This document shows positions 50,010 through 63,693 of a DNA stretch of 64,000 nucleotides, in pieces; positions within the stretch are counted from its first letter, which is position 1, and each line of letters opens with the position of its first letter. Position numbers and translations under genes: made by a program. The notes beneath the pieces are model-generated. The model worked only from the letters and a program-made list of their open reading frames with translations, was not told where the DNA came from and made no database searches. Origin of the DNA: Pseudomonas mediterranea CFBP 5447 (GTDB lineage Bacteria > Pseudomonadota > Gammaproteobacteria > Pseudomonadales > Pseudomonadaceae); contig NZ_KN322984.1 of assembly GCF_000774145.1 (NCBI RefSeq), positions 171,435-235,434 of the forward strand, in the 5' to 3' direction.

Positions 50010-50099
50010 GCACCTAATGAAACAACCTGGCGCAATCATCATAAATAGCAAGCTAACTAAATATAACCTGATCCAATCGACAGGTTACATCTGTGTTTG

Positions 50100-50942
50100 T
50101 TATCTCGCCGTCTCTTCCTGAACAACCCGAATCACCCGCTGCGGAAACGGGATATCAATTCCGGCATCTTTCAAGCGATCCCGCGCCTGTTCATTGAACA
50201 TGAACATGACACTCCAGTAATCCGCGGTCTTGACCCACACCCGCAACGACACGGTGATCGAACTGTCGCCCAGGGTGGAAATCACCGCTTCAGGCGCCGG
50301 ATCGGCCAATACGCGCTCATCCTTGGCCAGATTCAACAAGACTTCGCGTGCCTTTTGCAGATCCGCCTGGTAGTCCACCCCCACATCGAATACGACCTTG
50401 CGGGTCGGCTGACGATTGGTGTTGGTGATAATGCCGTTCGACAGGTTGCCGTTGGGCACGATCACCGTCTTGTTGTCACCGGTGCGCAGCACGGTATGGA
50501 AGATCTGGATGCTGTCGACCGTGCCGGCGATACCTTGGGCTTCGATCCAGTCGCCAATACGAAACGGGCGAAACAGCAGAATCAGTACGCCGCCAGCGAA
50601 GTTTGCCAGGCTGCCCTGCAACGCCAGGCCGATTGCCAGGCCTGCCGCACCGATGGCGGCGACGAACGAGGTGGTTTCCACGCCGATCATCGACGCGACG
50701 CTGACCACCAGCAGTATCTTCAAAATGATATTGGCGAGGGTACTGATAAACCCTTGCAGTGCCAGGTCAGCGTTACGCAGGGCCAGCAGCGCACCCAGTT
50801 TTTGCGTGACCTTGTTGATCAACCACCAGCCGATGGCCAGGGTGATGACCGCCAGCAACACACGGCTGCCGTACTCCATGACCATTGGTATCGCGGCCTG
50901 GGAGGTTTCGATCAGGTGATCCACTTCTGCATTCAAGTCCAT
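50100..50942 (-). CDS. Small-conductance mechanosensitive channel (MscS family)
   Basis: 280-residue MscS-type channel with three helices (near 27-47, 66-87 and the pore helix). The pore helix carries the Gly/Ala pattern AAIGAAGLAIGLALQGSLANFAGG, then the beta domain with FRIGDWIEAQG. It releases solutes on hypo-osmotic shock. ATG 50942 has AAAGGAG upstream and gives the family's short N-terminus; an in-frame start 9 codons earlier is less likely. Confidence 0.93.
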   Translation of the reverse strand: MDLNAEVDHLIETSQAAIPMVMEYGSRVLLAVITLAIGWWLINKVTQKLGALLALRNADLALQGFISTLANIILKILLVVSVASMIGVETTSFVAAIGAAGLAIGLALQGSLANFAGGVLILLFRPFRIGDWIEAQGIAGTVDSIQIFHTVLRTGDNKTVIVPNGNLSNGIITNTNRQPTRKVVFDVGVDYQADLQKAREVLLNLAKDERVLADPAPEAVISTLGDSSITVSLRVWVKTADYWSVMFMFNEQARDRLKDAGIDIPFPQRVIRVVQEETAR

Positions 50943-51028
50943 TCGACTCTCCTTTATTACCGTAAGCACGAATGTGGCGGGGAAGACTGCTCCCCCACCA
51001 CCCTATTCCTGAACAGCCTGGCGTCCTG

Positions 51029-51514
51029 TCAGTCGCGGAAGTTATTGAACTGTAGCGGCATACCGAATTCTTTGGCGCGCAGTGCCGCGATGGCTTCCTG
51101 CAAGTCGTCGCGCTTCTTGCCGGTAACCCGCACCTGCTCGCCCTGAATGGCGGCCTGGACCTTGAGCTTGGCCTCCTTGATGTGAGCGACAATCTTCTTT
51201 GCCAGCTCCTTGTCGATGCCTTCCTTGAGCACGGCTTCCTGTTTCATTACCTTGCCCGAGGCATAGGCATCCTTGATCTCGAGGCATTGCACGTCGATCT
51301 TGCGCTTGACCAGCGCCATCTTGAGGATCTCGATCATCGCTTCGAGCTGGAACTCGGCTTCGGCGGTCAGGTTGACGGTCAGGTCCTTTTCCTTGAACTC
51401 GAAGCTGCCCTTGCCCTTGAGGTCATAACGACGGTCGAGTTCCTTGATGGCGTTTTCAACCGCGTTGGTGGCTTCGTGCTTGTCCAGTTCGGATACCACG
51501 TCGAATGACGGCAT
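51029..51514 (-). CDS. yajQ: YajQ family nucleotide/cyclic-di-GMP-binding protein
   Basis: 161-residue YajQ protein: [20 protein letters not shown] opening, the [16 protein letters not shown] strand and the [20 protein letters not shown] segment are diagnostic. Members bind nucleic acid or cyclic-di-GMP in some bacteria. It sits downstream-adjacent to the mscS-like gene and divergent from the panE-like gene, as in P. aeruginosa. Confidence 0.94.
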   Translation of the reverse strand: MPSFDVVSELDKHEATNAVENAIKELDRRYDLKGKGSFEFKEKDLTVNLTAEAEFQLEAMIEILKMALVKRKIDVQCLEIKDAYASGKVMKQEAVLKEGIDKELAKKIVAHIKEAKLKVQAAIQGEQVRVTGKKRDDLQEAIAALRAKEFGMPLQFNNFRD

Positions 51515-51575
51515 GTAGAGTTCTCCAATAAAAAAGGCGCCCGGTAATAAAGGCGCGCGCTTGGCTTGTGGTTAA

Positions 51576-52574
<999 letters not shown>

Positions 52575-52619
52575 GCAGCGGCTACGCTGGCCTCGTGTTC
52601 CTTTTCAGCGACGAATCTG

Positions 52620-54656
52620 ATGCCATTGCGCCAGCGCCTTGAAAACCTGCCGGTCGGCCAGAAACTGTTGGCTGCCCTGCTGGTGTTGTTGACCACTGTC
52701 CTGCTGGTCGCCAACCTGACCTTTATCAGCGCCGCCTATTACATTTCCCAGGAAAGCATGGCTCCCCAGGCCCTGCAGACCATCGGCCGGCTGATCGCCA
52801 ACCCGAGCCTGATCTCCGATGCCCTGCAATCGCCACAAGGCGCCAAGCGCCTGCTCGACGAACTCAACAGCTACGCCCCACTGCGGGCGGCGGCGCTGTA
52901 TGACGGCGAGGGCGAACGCTTGGCGCAATTGCAGCAGGGTGAGAAGCTCAGGCTGCCGGATCATTTCCGCAATGTGCAGGCCTGGCAGGCCGGTGAATTC
53001 CGCAGCAACCAGGTCATCACCCTGCCCCGCCCCGGCACCGCGCCGGGCCACCTGCTGCTGGTCGCCAGCAGTGAACTGCCCACGGCGTTCTACACTGGCA
53101 CCCTGACCGCCAGCCTCGGCATCCTGATTTTCAGCGTGCTGCTGTGGCTGGTCATCGCCCAACAGATCAAACGCCTGATCACCCAGCCGATTCATCAGTT
53201 GGAAGAGCTGTCGCGCCAGGTCACCCGGGAAGAAAACTATTCCCTGCGCGCCGCCCGTGGCAACCACGACGAAATCGGCAGCCTGGCCGAAGCCTTCAAT
53301 ACCATGCTGTCGCGGATCGAGGCCCGGGAGCAACAGCTCAAGCGCGCCCGGGACGACTCCCAGGCAGCCTACGACCAGGCCCAGGGCCTGGCGGAAGAAA
53401 CCCGGCACACCAACCGCAAGCTGGAACTCGAAGTCCAGGTGCGCAGCAAGATCGAGAAAAAGCTCACCGGCTTCCAGAACTACCTCAACAGCATCATCGA
53501 CTCCATGCCGTCGGCCCTGATCGCCCTCGACGAGCAGCTTTATGTCACCCAATGGAACCAGGAGGCCAGCGCCCTTTCCGGCACCCGGCTGGACGAAGCA
53601 CTGAACCAGCCGATCTTCCTCGCGTTCGAACCCCTCAAGCCGTACCTGCCGCAGCTCAAGCAAACGGTCGAGCAGCACACGGTGGCGAAGATCGAACGCG
53701 TCACCTGGACCAAGGACGACGAAGCACGGCACTACGCCTTGACCTTCTACCCGCTGATGGGTGGCGCCGGACGCGGGGTGGTGATCCGCATCGACGACAT
53801 CACCCAGCGCCTGTCGCTGGAAGAAATGATGGTGCAATCGGAAAAAATGCTCTCGGTCGGCGGCCTCGCGGCGGGCATGGCCCATGAAATCAACAACCCG
53901 CTGGGGGCCATCCTGCACAACGTGCAGAACATCCGCCGACGTCTGTCGCCGGAACTGCCCAAGAACCTCGAACAGGCCGAGCAACTGGGCATCGAATTGC
54001 AGGTGGTCAATCAATACCTCCAGGGCCGGGACATCCCGCAACTGCTCGATGGCATTCAGCAGGCCGGCGCCCGGGCGGCGAAAATCGTCACCCACATGCT
54101 CAGTTTCAGCCGTCGCAGCACACGACAGATGGCCCCCTGCGACCTGCCGGCCCTGATCGACCAAGCGGTGGAAATCGCCGGCAACGACTTCGACCTGGCG
54201 ATCGGCTTCGACTTCAAGGGCCAGGCGATCATCCGTCAGTTCGACCCGAACCTGGGCCCGGTACCCGGCACCGCCAACGAACTGGAGCAGGTGCTGCTCA
54301 ACCTGTTGAAGAACGCCGCCCAAGCCATCCACCAGCGCCAGGACGATAGCGAACCCGGGCGCATTATCCTGCGCACGCGGCTGAATCCGCCCTGGGCGGA
54401 AATCCAGGTCGAGGACAACGGCATCGGCATGAGCGAGAACGTGCGCAAACGCACCTTCGAGCCCTTCTTCACCACCAAGGAAATCGGCCAGGGCACGGGC
54501 CTGGGGCTGTCGGTGTCGTATTTCATCATCACCAATAACCACAAGGGCCAGATGGAAGTGCAGTCGGCGCCGGGCCAAGGCACCTGCTTCACTTTGCGCC
54601 TGCCCCTGGCGGGCCTTTCGATGATGCCCCAAGAACAAAAGCAACTGGAGCGCTGA
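52620..54656 (+). CDS. Orphan sensor histidine kinase (PA4398-like)
   Basis: 678-residue membrane kinase. Helix 1 near 17-42, periplasmic domain to about 155, helix 2 near 155-178, a HAMP domain, a coiled coil near 235-280 and a PAS domain (LNSIIDSMPSALIALDEQLY). The HisKA domain has the acceptor in MAHEINNPLGAIL, and the ATPase domain shows NLLKNAAQ, DNGIGM and GTGLGLS. No response regulator is adjacent. The position between panE and the cobalamin adenosyltransferase gene matches PA4398 of P. aeruginosa, a kinase reported to affect swarming and biofilm; orthology is inferred from order. Confidence 0.9.
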   Translation: MPLRQRLENLPVGQKLLAALLVLLTTVLLVANLTFISAAYYISQESMAPQALQTIGRLIANPSLISDALQSPQGAKRLLDELNSYAPLRAAALYDGEGERLAQLQQGEKLRLPDHFRNVQAWQAGEFRSNQVITLPRPGTAPGHLLLVASSELPTAFYTGTLTASLGILIFSVLLWLVIAQQIKRLITQPIHQLEELSRQVTREENYSLRAARGNHDEIGSLAEAFNTMLSRIEAREQQLKRARDDSQAAYDQAQGLAEETRHTNRKLELEVQVRSKIEKKLTGFQNYLNSIIDSMPSALIALDEQLYVTQWNQEASALSGTRLDEALNQPIFLAFEPLKPYLPQLKQTVEQHTVAKIERVTWTKDDEARHYALTFYPLMGGAGRGVVIRIDDITQRLSLEEMMVQSEKMLSVGGLAAGMAHEINNPLGAILHNVQNIRRRLSPELPKNLEQAEQLGIELQVVNQYLQGRDIPQLLDGIQQAGARAAKIVTHMLSFSRRSTRQMAPCDLPALIDQAVEIAGNDFDLAIGFDFKGQAIIRQFDPNLGPVPGTANELEQVLLNLLKNAAQAIHQRQDDSEPGRIILRTRLNPPWAEIQVEDNGIGMSENVRKRTFEPFFTTKEIGQGTGLGLSVSYFIITNNHKGQMEVQSAPGQGTCFTLRLPLAGLSMMPQEQKQLER

Positions 54657-54658
54657 GC

Positions 54659-55240
54659 ATGGGCTTTCGCCTGTCGAAGATTTACACCCGCACCGGCGAC
54701 AAGGGTGAAACCGGGTTGGGCGATGGTCGTCGCGTGGCGAAGGACCACCCACGGGTCGAGGCCATCGGCGAAGTGGATAGTTTGAATAGCCAACTGGGGT
54801 TGCTGCTGGCCGGGCTTATCGATGAGGCGAACCGATACCCGGCGCTAAAGGAGGTCGTCGAAGTATTGGCCCCCTGCCAGCATCGGTTGTTCGACCTCGG
54901 TGGCGAACTGGCGATGCCCGCCTATCAGGCACTGACCACGGCGGAAGTCGAGCGACTGGAAGCGGCCATCGACCTGTGGAACGAAGAGCTGGGGCCGCTG
55001 GAAAACTTCATCCTGCCCGGCGGCTCGACCCTGGTGGCCCAGGCCCACGTCTGCCGCAGCCTGGCCCGCGGCGCCGAACGCCGTTGCCAGCAGCTGAACG
55101 CCGTCGAGCCGCTGGCCGGGCCGGGGCTGGCCTATATCAATCGAATGTCGGATCTGTTGTTCGTGGCGGCACGGGTGATTGCCCGGCGCCAGGGCGTGGC
55201 GGAGGTGCTTTGGGTGGCGGCGGCCAGGCCTGGGGAGTGA
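54659..55240 (+). CDS. Cob(I)alamin adenosyltransferase, PduO type
   Basis: 193-residue ATP:corrinoid adenosyltransferase: KIYTRTGDKGETGLGDGRRV at the N-terminus (ATP loop) and CRSLARGAERRCQQLN with YINRMSDLLFVAARVIA are diagnostic of the PduO family. It makes adenosylcobalamin. The ATG is 3 bases after the kinase stop, so it is co-transcribed with it. Confidence 0.93.
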   Translation: MGFRLSKIYTRTGDKGETGLGDGRRVAKDHPRVEAIGEVDSLNSQLGLLLAGLIDEANRYPALKEVVEVLAPCQHRLFDLGGELAMPAYQALTTAEVERLEAAIDLWNEELGPLENFILPGGSTLVAQAHVCRSLARGAERRCQQLNAVEPLAGPGLAYINRMSDLLFVAARVIARRQGVAEVLWVAAARPGE

Positions 55241-55259
55241 TTCGTCGTCTGTGAGGACG

Positions 55260-55326
55260 CCATCGCGAGCAGGCTCGCTCCCACAAGGGCACCGCGATCA
55301 ACTGTGGGAGCAGCCTGCTCGCGAAG
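55260..55326. repeat. REP pair in inverted orientation (REPIN-like)
   Basis: Two facing elements between the convergent adenosyltransferase and Nudix-ThiE genes; the second copy is slightly degenerate (gggagcagcctgctcgcg). Confidence 0.8.
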
Positions 55327-55349
55327 AGGCCCGCAGCCCTCCTGAAAAA

Positions 55350-56294
55350 TCAGGCTTCCGGCCAGAACGCCCGAATCCCCGCCACACCCTGCGCGCCGGC
55401 CTCCCAGGCCTTCTGCCGTTCGGCAGATCCTACCCCACCCAACAGATACACCGGACGATTGAAGCCCTCGATCAGCCGCGCCGCCTCGGCCCAACCCAAT
55501 GGCTGGGCCTCGGGATGGGTCTGGGTCGGTTGCACGGGCGAGAGTGTCACGAAGTCCACGTCCATCTGCTGCGCCAGGGACAGTTCCTCGGCGTTATGAC
55601 AGGAAGCGGCCAGCCAACGGTCCTTGCCGAAGGGGCGACCGGCCGCCGCATGCTTGCGCAGTTGCGCGGCGGTGACGTGCCAGCCGGCGGAAGGAAAGTC
55701 CCCCAGCCATTCGAAAGGCCCCTTGAGCATCAACTGGGCCTTGCCGGCGCACAATCCCACCGCATCCACCGCCAGATCACGGTATTGCGGATCGTAGCCA
55801 TTGGGCGCCCGCAGCTGGACCAGCTTGATCCCACCGGCGATGGCCTTTTGCATTCCCCGCAACAGGGCCGGTGTTTCAAGGCCTTCCGGGGTGATCAGGT
55901 ATTCGCCGGGCAAGCGAGCCGCCGCCACGATCGGCTGGTTGGCTGCCGGGAACTCATGGTTGGTCAGATCGCGAGCCGTGACCCAGGCCAGCGGCTGCCC
56001 TTCGGCGCCATGGGGTTCGCCGGAAAATGCCGAGACTTCCCAGACATCCAGCAAGACCTGTTTGTCCGGGTAATCGTGACGCACCTTGATCAATGGCCGG
56101 GCAGCCTCGACCACAATCCCCAGCTCCTCATGAAGCTCCCGGGCCAAGGCCGTCTCGACGGACTCGTCCGCTTCAACCTTGCCGCCGGGAAACTCCCAAA
56201 GACCGCCCTGGTGCTGGGTGTCGGCACGCCGGGCGATCAGGATCTTGCCGGCGGCGTCGCGAATGACCGCCGCCGCTACGTGTACTCGTTTCAC
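55350..56294 (-). CDS. mutT: Nudix hydrolase fused to a thiamine-phosphate-synthase-like domain (MutT family)
   Basis: 314-residue two-domain protein. The N-terminal Nudix domain (about 1-130) has the full box GGKVEADESVETALARELHE followed by ELGI, as in MutT that removes 8-oxo-dGTP. The C-terminal domain (about 135-314) resembles ThiE/TenI (LVQLRAPNG, LGGVGSAERQKAWEAGAQGV). The fusion is normal in Pseudomonas. GTG 56294 is preferred: it overlaps the GST stop by four bases and GGAGGAAA lies about 8 bases upstream. Whether the ThiE-like domain is active is unknown. Confidence 0.88.
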   Translation of the reverse strand: MKRVHVAAAVIRDAAGKILIARRADTQHQGGLWEFPGGKVEADESVETALARELHEELGIVVEAARPLIKVRHDYPDKQVLLDVWEVSAFSGEPHGAEGQPLAWVTARDLTNHEFPAANQPIVAAARLPGEYLITPEGLETPALLRGMQKAIAGGIKLVQLRAPNGYDPQYRDLAVDAVGLCAGKAQLMLKGPFEWLGDFPSAGWHVTAAQLRKHAAAGRPFGKDRWLAASCHNAEELSLAQQMDVDFVTLSPVQPTQTHPEAQPLGWAEAARLIEGFNRPVYLLGGVGSAERQKAWEAGAQGVAGIRAFWPEA

Positions 56295-56923
56295 CGCGCT
56301 GTTTCCTCCAGGCCGGCTTGTTGCCACGCCTTGAACGCCGGCCATTGGTAAAGGGTTTCAACATAGGCCGCATCCACTTCCGGCAGTTCCACCCGATAAG
56401 TACGCAGGCGCACGGCGACCGGCGCAAAATACGCGTCGGCCAGGCTCAAGGTACCAAACAGGTAAGGGCCGGCTTCGGTCGCCACGGCACGGCACTCGGC
56501 CCACAGTGCCAACATCCGCTCGATTTCCGCCTGGACATCGGCCGGCACGGGCGACAACGGCGCGTCGTGGGCCAGGTCAAATGGCATGTTGCTACGGAGC
56601 GCGAAGAAACCACTGTGCATTTGCGCACAAGCCGAACGCGCCTGGGCCCGGGCGGCCACAGCCTTGGGCCATAGGCCGGCGTCGGGAAACCGTTCGGCCA
56701 GGTATTCGGCAATCGCCAGGGAGTCGGCAACGACACCCGTTTCGGTCTGGAGCAGCGGAACCTTGGCAGTGGCTGAATACTTGAGCAGCTTCTCCCGGGT
56801 GTCGGGTTGAAAGAGCCTGACCAGCTCTTCGGTGTACTTCGCGCCGGTCAAGTCCAGGGCCAGCGCGGCGCGCAGGGACCAGGAAGATATTCTCTTGTCG
56901 CCGATGATCAGGTGCAGGCTCAT
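56291..56923 (-). CDS. Glutathione S-transferase family protein
   Basis: 210-residue GST with the thioredoxin-like N-terminal domain (SWSLRAALALDLTGAKY, VPLLQTETGVVADSLAIAEY) and an all-helical C-terminal domain. The Ser of ISSWS near residue 13-14 is the likely catalytic residue. Coupled to the Nudix-ThiE gene by a GTGA overlap. Substrate unknown. Confidence 0.9.
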   Translation of the reverse strand: MSLHLIIGDKRISSWSLRAALALDLTGAKYTEELVRLFQPDTREKLLKYSATAKVPLLQTETGVVADSLAIAEYLAERFPDAGLWPKAVAARAQARSACAQMHSGFFALRSNMPFDLAHDAPLSPVPADVQAEIERMLALWAECRAVATEAGPYLFGTLSLADAYFAPVAVRLRTYRVELPEVDAAYVETLYQWPAFKAWQQAGLEETAR

Positions 56924-56975
56924 GTCTGGGTCCTTTCTTATGGCTATTCAGAAATATTGCAGTCTGTTCCGACGC

Positions 56976-57073
56976 CATCGCGAGCAGGCTCGCTCCCACA
57001 AGGAGATCTGCAGGCTGGCATAAGCCTGTTTCCAGCACAAATCCCCTGTGGGAGCGAGCCTGCTCGCGATAGG
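56976..57073. repeat. REP pair in inverted orientation (REPIN-like)
   Basis: Two facing copies of the main palindrome with a 45-base spacer, between GST and argJ. Confidence 0.85.
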
Positions 57074-57095
57074 CACAACTCGATCCCGAGCCTTG

Positions 57096-58313
57096 TTAAG
57101 TCCGGTACTCGGCGTTGATCTTCACATACTCATGGGACAGATCGGTGGTCCAGATCGTCTCGCTGCAATCACCGCGCCCCAGTTCGATGCGGATGGTGAT
57201 TTCTTCCTGTTGCATCACCGCCGCCCCCTGGGCCTCGGTGTAGGTCGCGGCGCGGGCGCCTTGGCTGGCGATGCAGACTTCGCCGAGGAACACGTCGATC
57301 TTGCTCACGTCCAGGTCCGGTACGCCGGCACGGCCGACAGCCGCAAGGATCCGCCCCCAGTTCGGGTCCGAGGCGAACAGCGCGGTCTTGATCAGGGGCG
57401 AATGCGCCACGGTGTAACCGACATCCAGGCATTCCTGATGATTGCCACCACCGTTGACCTGCACGGTCACGAACTTGGTTGCACCCTCGCCGTCACGGAC
57501 GATGGCCTGGGCCACTTCCATGCACACCTCGAACACCGCCTGCTTCAGGGCCGCGAACAGCGGGCCCCTGGCTTCGGTGATTTCCGGCAGGTTGGCCTTG
57601 CCGGTGGCGATCAGCATGCAGCAGTCGTTGGTCGACGTATCGCCGTCGATGGTGATGCGGTTGAACGACTTGTTGGCGCCGTCGAGCATCAGGTCCTGCA
57701 GCACCTGGCGGGAAACTTTGGCGTCGGTCGCGATGTAGCCGAGCATGGTCGCCATGTTCGGGCGGATCATGCCCGCGCCCTTGCTGATGCCGGTGACGGT
57801 GACGGTCACGCCGTCGTGCTGGAACTGACGGCTCGCGCCCTTGGGCAAGGTGTCGGTGGTCATGATGCCGGTGGCGGCGGCGGCCCAATTGTTTTCCGAC
57901 AGGTCATCGAGAGCGGCCTGCAGCGCGCCTTCGATCTTCTCCACCGGCAGCGGCTCACCGATCACACCCGTGGAATACGGCAGCACCTGGGCGGCATCGA
58001 CGCCGGTCAGCTCGGCCAGCTTGGCGCAGGTGCGCTCGGCGGCGGCCAGCCCCGGCGCACCAGTACCGGCGTTGGCATTGCCGGTGTTGGTCAGCAGGTA
58101 GCGCACCGGCCCCTGGACACGTTGCTTGGCCAGGATGACCGGGGCGGCACAAAAGGCGTTGAGGGTGAACACGCCGGCAACCGTCGAGCCTTCGGCGCAA
58201 CGCATGACCACCACATCCTTGCGCCCGGGGCGCTTGATGCCCGCCGAGGCGATACCGAGTTCAAAACCGGCAACCGGGTGCAACGTTGGCAACGGACCAA
58301 GACCAACAGCCAT
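57096..58313 (-). CDS. argJ: Glutamate N-acetyltransferase / amino-acid acetyltransferase ArgJ
   Basis: 405-residue bifunctional ornithine acetyltransferase of the arginine pathway. The self-cleavage site lies in NMATMLGYI (between Ala and Thr), which generates the alpha and beta subunits; the KGAGMIRPN block precedes it. ATG 58313 with GAGGAG upstream gives the usual N-terminus [14 protein letters not shown]. It recycles the acetyl group from acetylornithine to glutamate. Confidence 0.96.
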   Translation of the reverse strand: MAVGLGPLPTLHPVAGFELGIASAGIKRPGRKDVVVMRCAEGSTVAGVFTLNAFCAAPVILAKQRVQGPVRYLLTNTGNANAGTGAPGLAAAERTCAKLAELTGVDAAQVLPYSTGVIGEPLPVEKIEGALQAALDDLSENNWAAAATGIMTTDTLPKGASRQFQHDGVTVTVTGISKGAGMIRPNMATMLGYIATDAKVSRQVLQDLMLDGANKSFNRITIDGDTSTNDCCMLIATGKANLPEITEARGPLFAALKQAVFEVCMEVAQAIVRDGEGATKFVTVQVNGGGNHQECLDVGYTVAHSPLIKTALFASDPNWGRILAAVGRAGVPDLDVSKIDVFLGEVCIASQGARAATYTEAQGAAVMQQEEITIRIELGRGDCSETIWTTDLSHEYVKINAEYRT

Positions 58314-58413
58314 GAATGCGCTCCTCAATAAATGTATGTCTGAATCAAATGGCAAAACGCCGCGACAGAGGTTGCCTGTCGCGGCGCGGGTCGTTCAGCG
58401 TTTGAGACGGGCG

Positions 58414-61155
<2,742 letters not shown>

Positions 61156-61453
61156 ATCGGCAGGATCTTCCACACTAAAGGGATGGAGGGCGGCCCCGTG
61201 AGTCGCCCGTGCAGCCCTCATGGCCGCATGCGAACGAGCATTCTACCCGGAAACGATGGTGAGGAAAGTGGCGTTATCCACGATGCTGGCACAGCGCTGT
61301 GACGGGGCCCTCCTAAAATAAGGGCTTTTATGCGAAGTTCAACCCACAAAAAAGCATAAGTTCCTACTGTTTGTGTGAGTAAACAGCCATCGGCCGAGGC
61401 GTACCTGGCGCTTTCTGCTACCATGGCGCCTCTGTCACTCGCGGTATTCGTTC

Positions 61454-61909
61454 ATGGCCTTCCGCCCCCTCCCAGCCAAGGCTCCCGCCGTTCTGTTGCG
61501 TGAAGCCAAACCGCTGAAAGCCATCTTCGGCCACGCCAAGCGCCTGGGCCACCTGCAACGCCTGCTGGACAGCCAGTTGCAGCCCGCCGCCCGCGAACAC
61601 TGCCACGTGGCGTCCTGGCGCGAAGGCAGTCTGCTATTGATCGTCACGGACGGCCACTGGGCCACGCGCCTGCGCTACCAGCAGAAACGCCTGCTGCGTC
61701 AGCTCCAGGCATTCGAGGAGTTTGCCAGCCTCACGCGGATTCTCTTCAAGGTGCAACCACCCACCGTCCAGGTCGGCGCCAAGGGGCATACCCTGGACCT
61801 GTCCACCGACGCTGCAGAAACCATCCAGGCCACCGCGGACGGCATCAGCGACCCGAGCCTGCGGGCAGCGCTGGAGCGGTTGGCGGCCCATGCCAGGGCC
61901 AAGCCCTGA
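61454..61909 (+). CDS. DciA-like DUF721 protein
   Basis: 151-residue protein with a DUF721 domain (LKAIFGHAKRLGHLQRLLDS through GSLLLIVTDGHWATRLRYQQ). The family includes DciA, the ancestral loader of the replicative helicase DnaB; in Pseudomonas a DUF721 protein beside secA is conserved, but whether this one is DciA itself is not proved here. Divergent from secA across a 298-base gap that shows no other gene. Confidence 0.85.
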   Translation: MAFRPLPAKAPAVLLREAKPLKAIFGHAKRLGHLQRLLDSQLQPAAREHCHVASWREGSLLLIVTDGHWATRLRYQQKRLLRQLQAFEEFASLTRILFKVQPPTVQVGAKGHTLDLSTDAAETIQATADGISDPSLRAALERLAAHARAKP

Positions 61910-61932
61910 GCCCCCCATTGCCTGGCAGGCAG

Positions 61933-62002
61933 CCATCGCGAGCAGGCTCGCTCCCACATTGAACCGCCTGCGACCCCCTGTGGGAGCGAGCCTGCTCGCG
62001 AT
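61933..62002. repeat. REP pair in inverted orientation (REPIN-like)
   Basis: Two facing copies of the main element between the convergent DciA-like and HerA-like genes. Confidence 0.85.
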
Positions 62003-62023
62003 GAGCGCGACTCGCTTCTTGAG

Positions 62024-63505
62024 CTACCGCCGCTTGCTGCCTCCCAGCAACGACCCCATCAACCCCCGCACCAACTGCCGGCCCAATTGATTGGCCGCCT
62101 GGCGCATCGCCGATTTCAATGCCTGGCCTGCCGCCGTGCCAAGAAATTCTCCAGCCTTTTCGGTAAAGCTCGGCTCCTCGGCCGCCGGTTTGCCTGGTGC
62201 CACCTCGGGCTCCAGGCCCTTGCGGCCCATCAGCACCTCATAGGCCGATTCACGATCGATGGGTTTATCGTAGCGGCCCTGCAACGGCGAACGGGCGATC
62301 AAGCTGGCGCGCTCGGCCTCGGTCAACGGCCCGATACGCGATTGCGGTGGCGCCACCAACACCCGCCGGACCATCTCCGGCGTACCTTTTTCCTGCAAGG
62401 TGCCCACCAGGGCCTCGCCGATGCCCAATTCGGTAAGCACCGCCAGGGCGTCAAACTGCGGATTCGGCCGGAAGCCGTCCGCCACCGCCCGCAGGGACTT
62501 CTGCTCCTTGGCGGTAAAGGCCCGCAGGCCATGCTGGATGCGCAATCCCAACTGCGCCAGGACATCGTCCGGCAAGTCGCCCGGGGATTGCGTGACGAAG
62601 TACACCCCGACGCCTTTGGAGCGAATCAGGCGCACCACTTGCTCCAAGCGCTCCTGCAACGCCTTCGGCGTACCGGCGAACAGCAGATGTGCCTCGTCGA
62701 AAAACAGCGCCAGCAGCGGTTTATCCGCATCGCCGCGCTCGGGCAATTGCTCGAACAGCTCGGCCAGCAGCCACAACAGGAACGTCGCGTAGACCTTGGG
62801 CGCCTCGTGGACCAGGCGACTGGCGTCCAGCAAATGAATGCGGCCGCGGCCGTCGCCGTCCGGTTGCAGGATGTCTTCGAGCTGCAAGGCCGGTTCGCCG
62901 AACAACGCGTCGGCGCCCTGTTGTTCCAGGGTGGACAAGCGCCGCAACAACGCCTGGCTGGAACCGGTGGTCATCAGCGCCGCGTCGTCCCCCAACAATG
63001 CCGGGTTGTCCTTGAGGTGGTTGAGCAGGGCCTTCAGGTCCTTGAGGTCCAGCAATAACAGGCCTTCGCGATCGGCCACCTTGAACGCGGCGTACAACGC
63101 CGCCTGCTGGCTGTCGGTCAGCTCCAGCAGGCTGCCGAGCAGCAGCGGCCCCATCTCGCTGAGGGTGGTGCGCAGCGGGTGGCCGGACTGGCCGTGAACG
63201 TCCCACAGGGTCACCGGATAGGCCCGGGGCTTGTGCTCGAGCCAGGGCATGCCGGCAATGCGCTCGGCGACTTTGCCTTGGGGATTGCCGGCGGCGCCGA
63301 GTCCGCACAGGTCGCCCTTGATGTCTGCCGCGAACACCGCCACGCCGGCATCGCTGAAGGCTTCGGCCAGGCGTTGCAGGGTGACGGTTTTGCCGGTGCC
63401 GGTGGCGCCTGCCACCAGGCCATGACGGTTCGCCAGGCGCATGGCTTGGCCAATGGGCTGGCCAGCGAGGTCGGCCCCGATAACGAGTTGCAGTGAGTCA
63501 GGCAT
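62024..63505 (-). CDS. HerA-like DUF853 ATPase (YjgR family)
   Basis: 493-residue P-loop ATPase. Walker A GATGTGKTVTL, Walker B LLALFFDEAHLLF and the late arginine-rich and Gly-rich tail (GRQLVRGLMGSLLGGSKRR) match the YjgR/DUF853 family, related to HerA DNA-translocating helicases. Function is poorly known. It ends close to a REP pair. Confidence 0.9.
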   Translation of the reverse strand: MPDSLQLVIGADLAGQPIGQAMRLANRHGLVAGATGTGKTVTLQRLAEAFSDAGVAVFAADIKGDLCGLGAAGNPQGKVAERIAGMPWLEHKPRAYPVTLWDVHGQSGHPLRTTLSEMGPLLLGSLLELTDSQQAALYAAFKVADREGLLLLDLKDLKALLNHLKDNPALLGDDAALMTTGSSQALLRRLSTLEQQGADALFGEPALQLEDILQPDGDGRGRIHLLDASRLVHEAPKVYATFLLWLLAELFEQLPERGDADKPLLALFFDEAHLLFAGTPKALQERLEQVVRLIRSKGVGVYFVTQSPGDLPDDVLAQLGLRIQHGLRAFTAKEQKSLRAVADGFRPNPQFDALAVLTELGIGEALVGTLQEKGTPEMVRRVLVAPPQSRIGPLTEAERASLIARSPLQGRYDKPIDRESAYEVLMGRKGLEPEVAPGKPAAEEPSFTEKAGEFLGTAAGQALKSAMRQAANQLGRQLVRGLMGSLLGGSKRR

Positions 63506-63693
63506 GTGGTCACCTGTGATTAATTTCCGGCCAAGTATGGCCGATATAAGAAGCGACAGACCTCAGTGAAAACACGGTCGGATAATTCCCCAGGGAGAGA
63601 AGGAAATATCAGAACTTTCAACACGGCGCCTTTTTTCGAACTTTTCATATAAAAGCACGCCCAGAGCTATAAGACTCCGCGGAACCCCGAGCC

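Noticed and set aside
52605..54752. 715-codon open frame antisense to the sensor kinase
   Set aside because: Shadow frame; the kinase has all expected domains.
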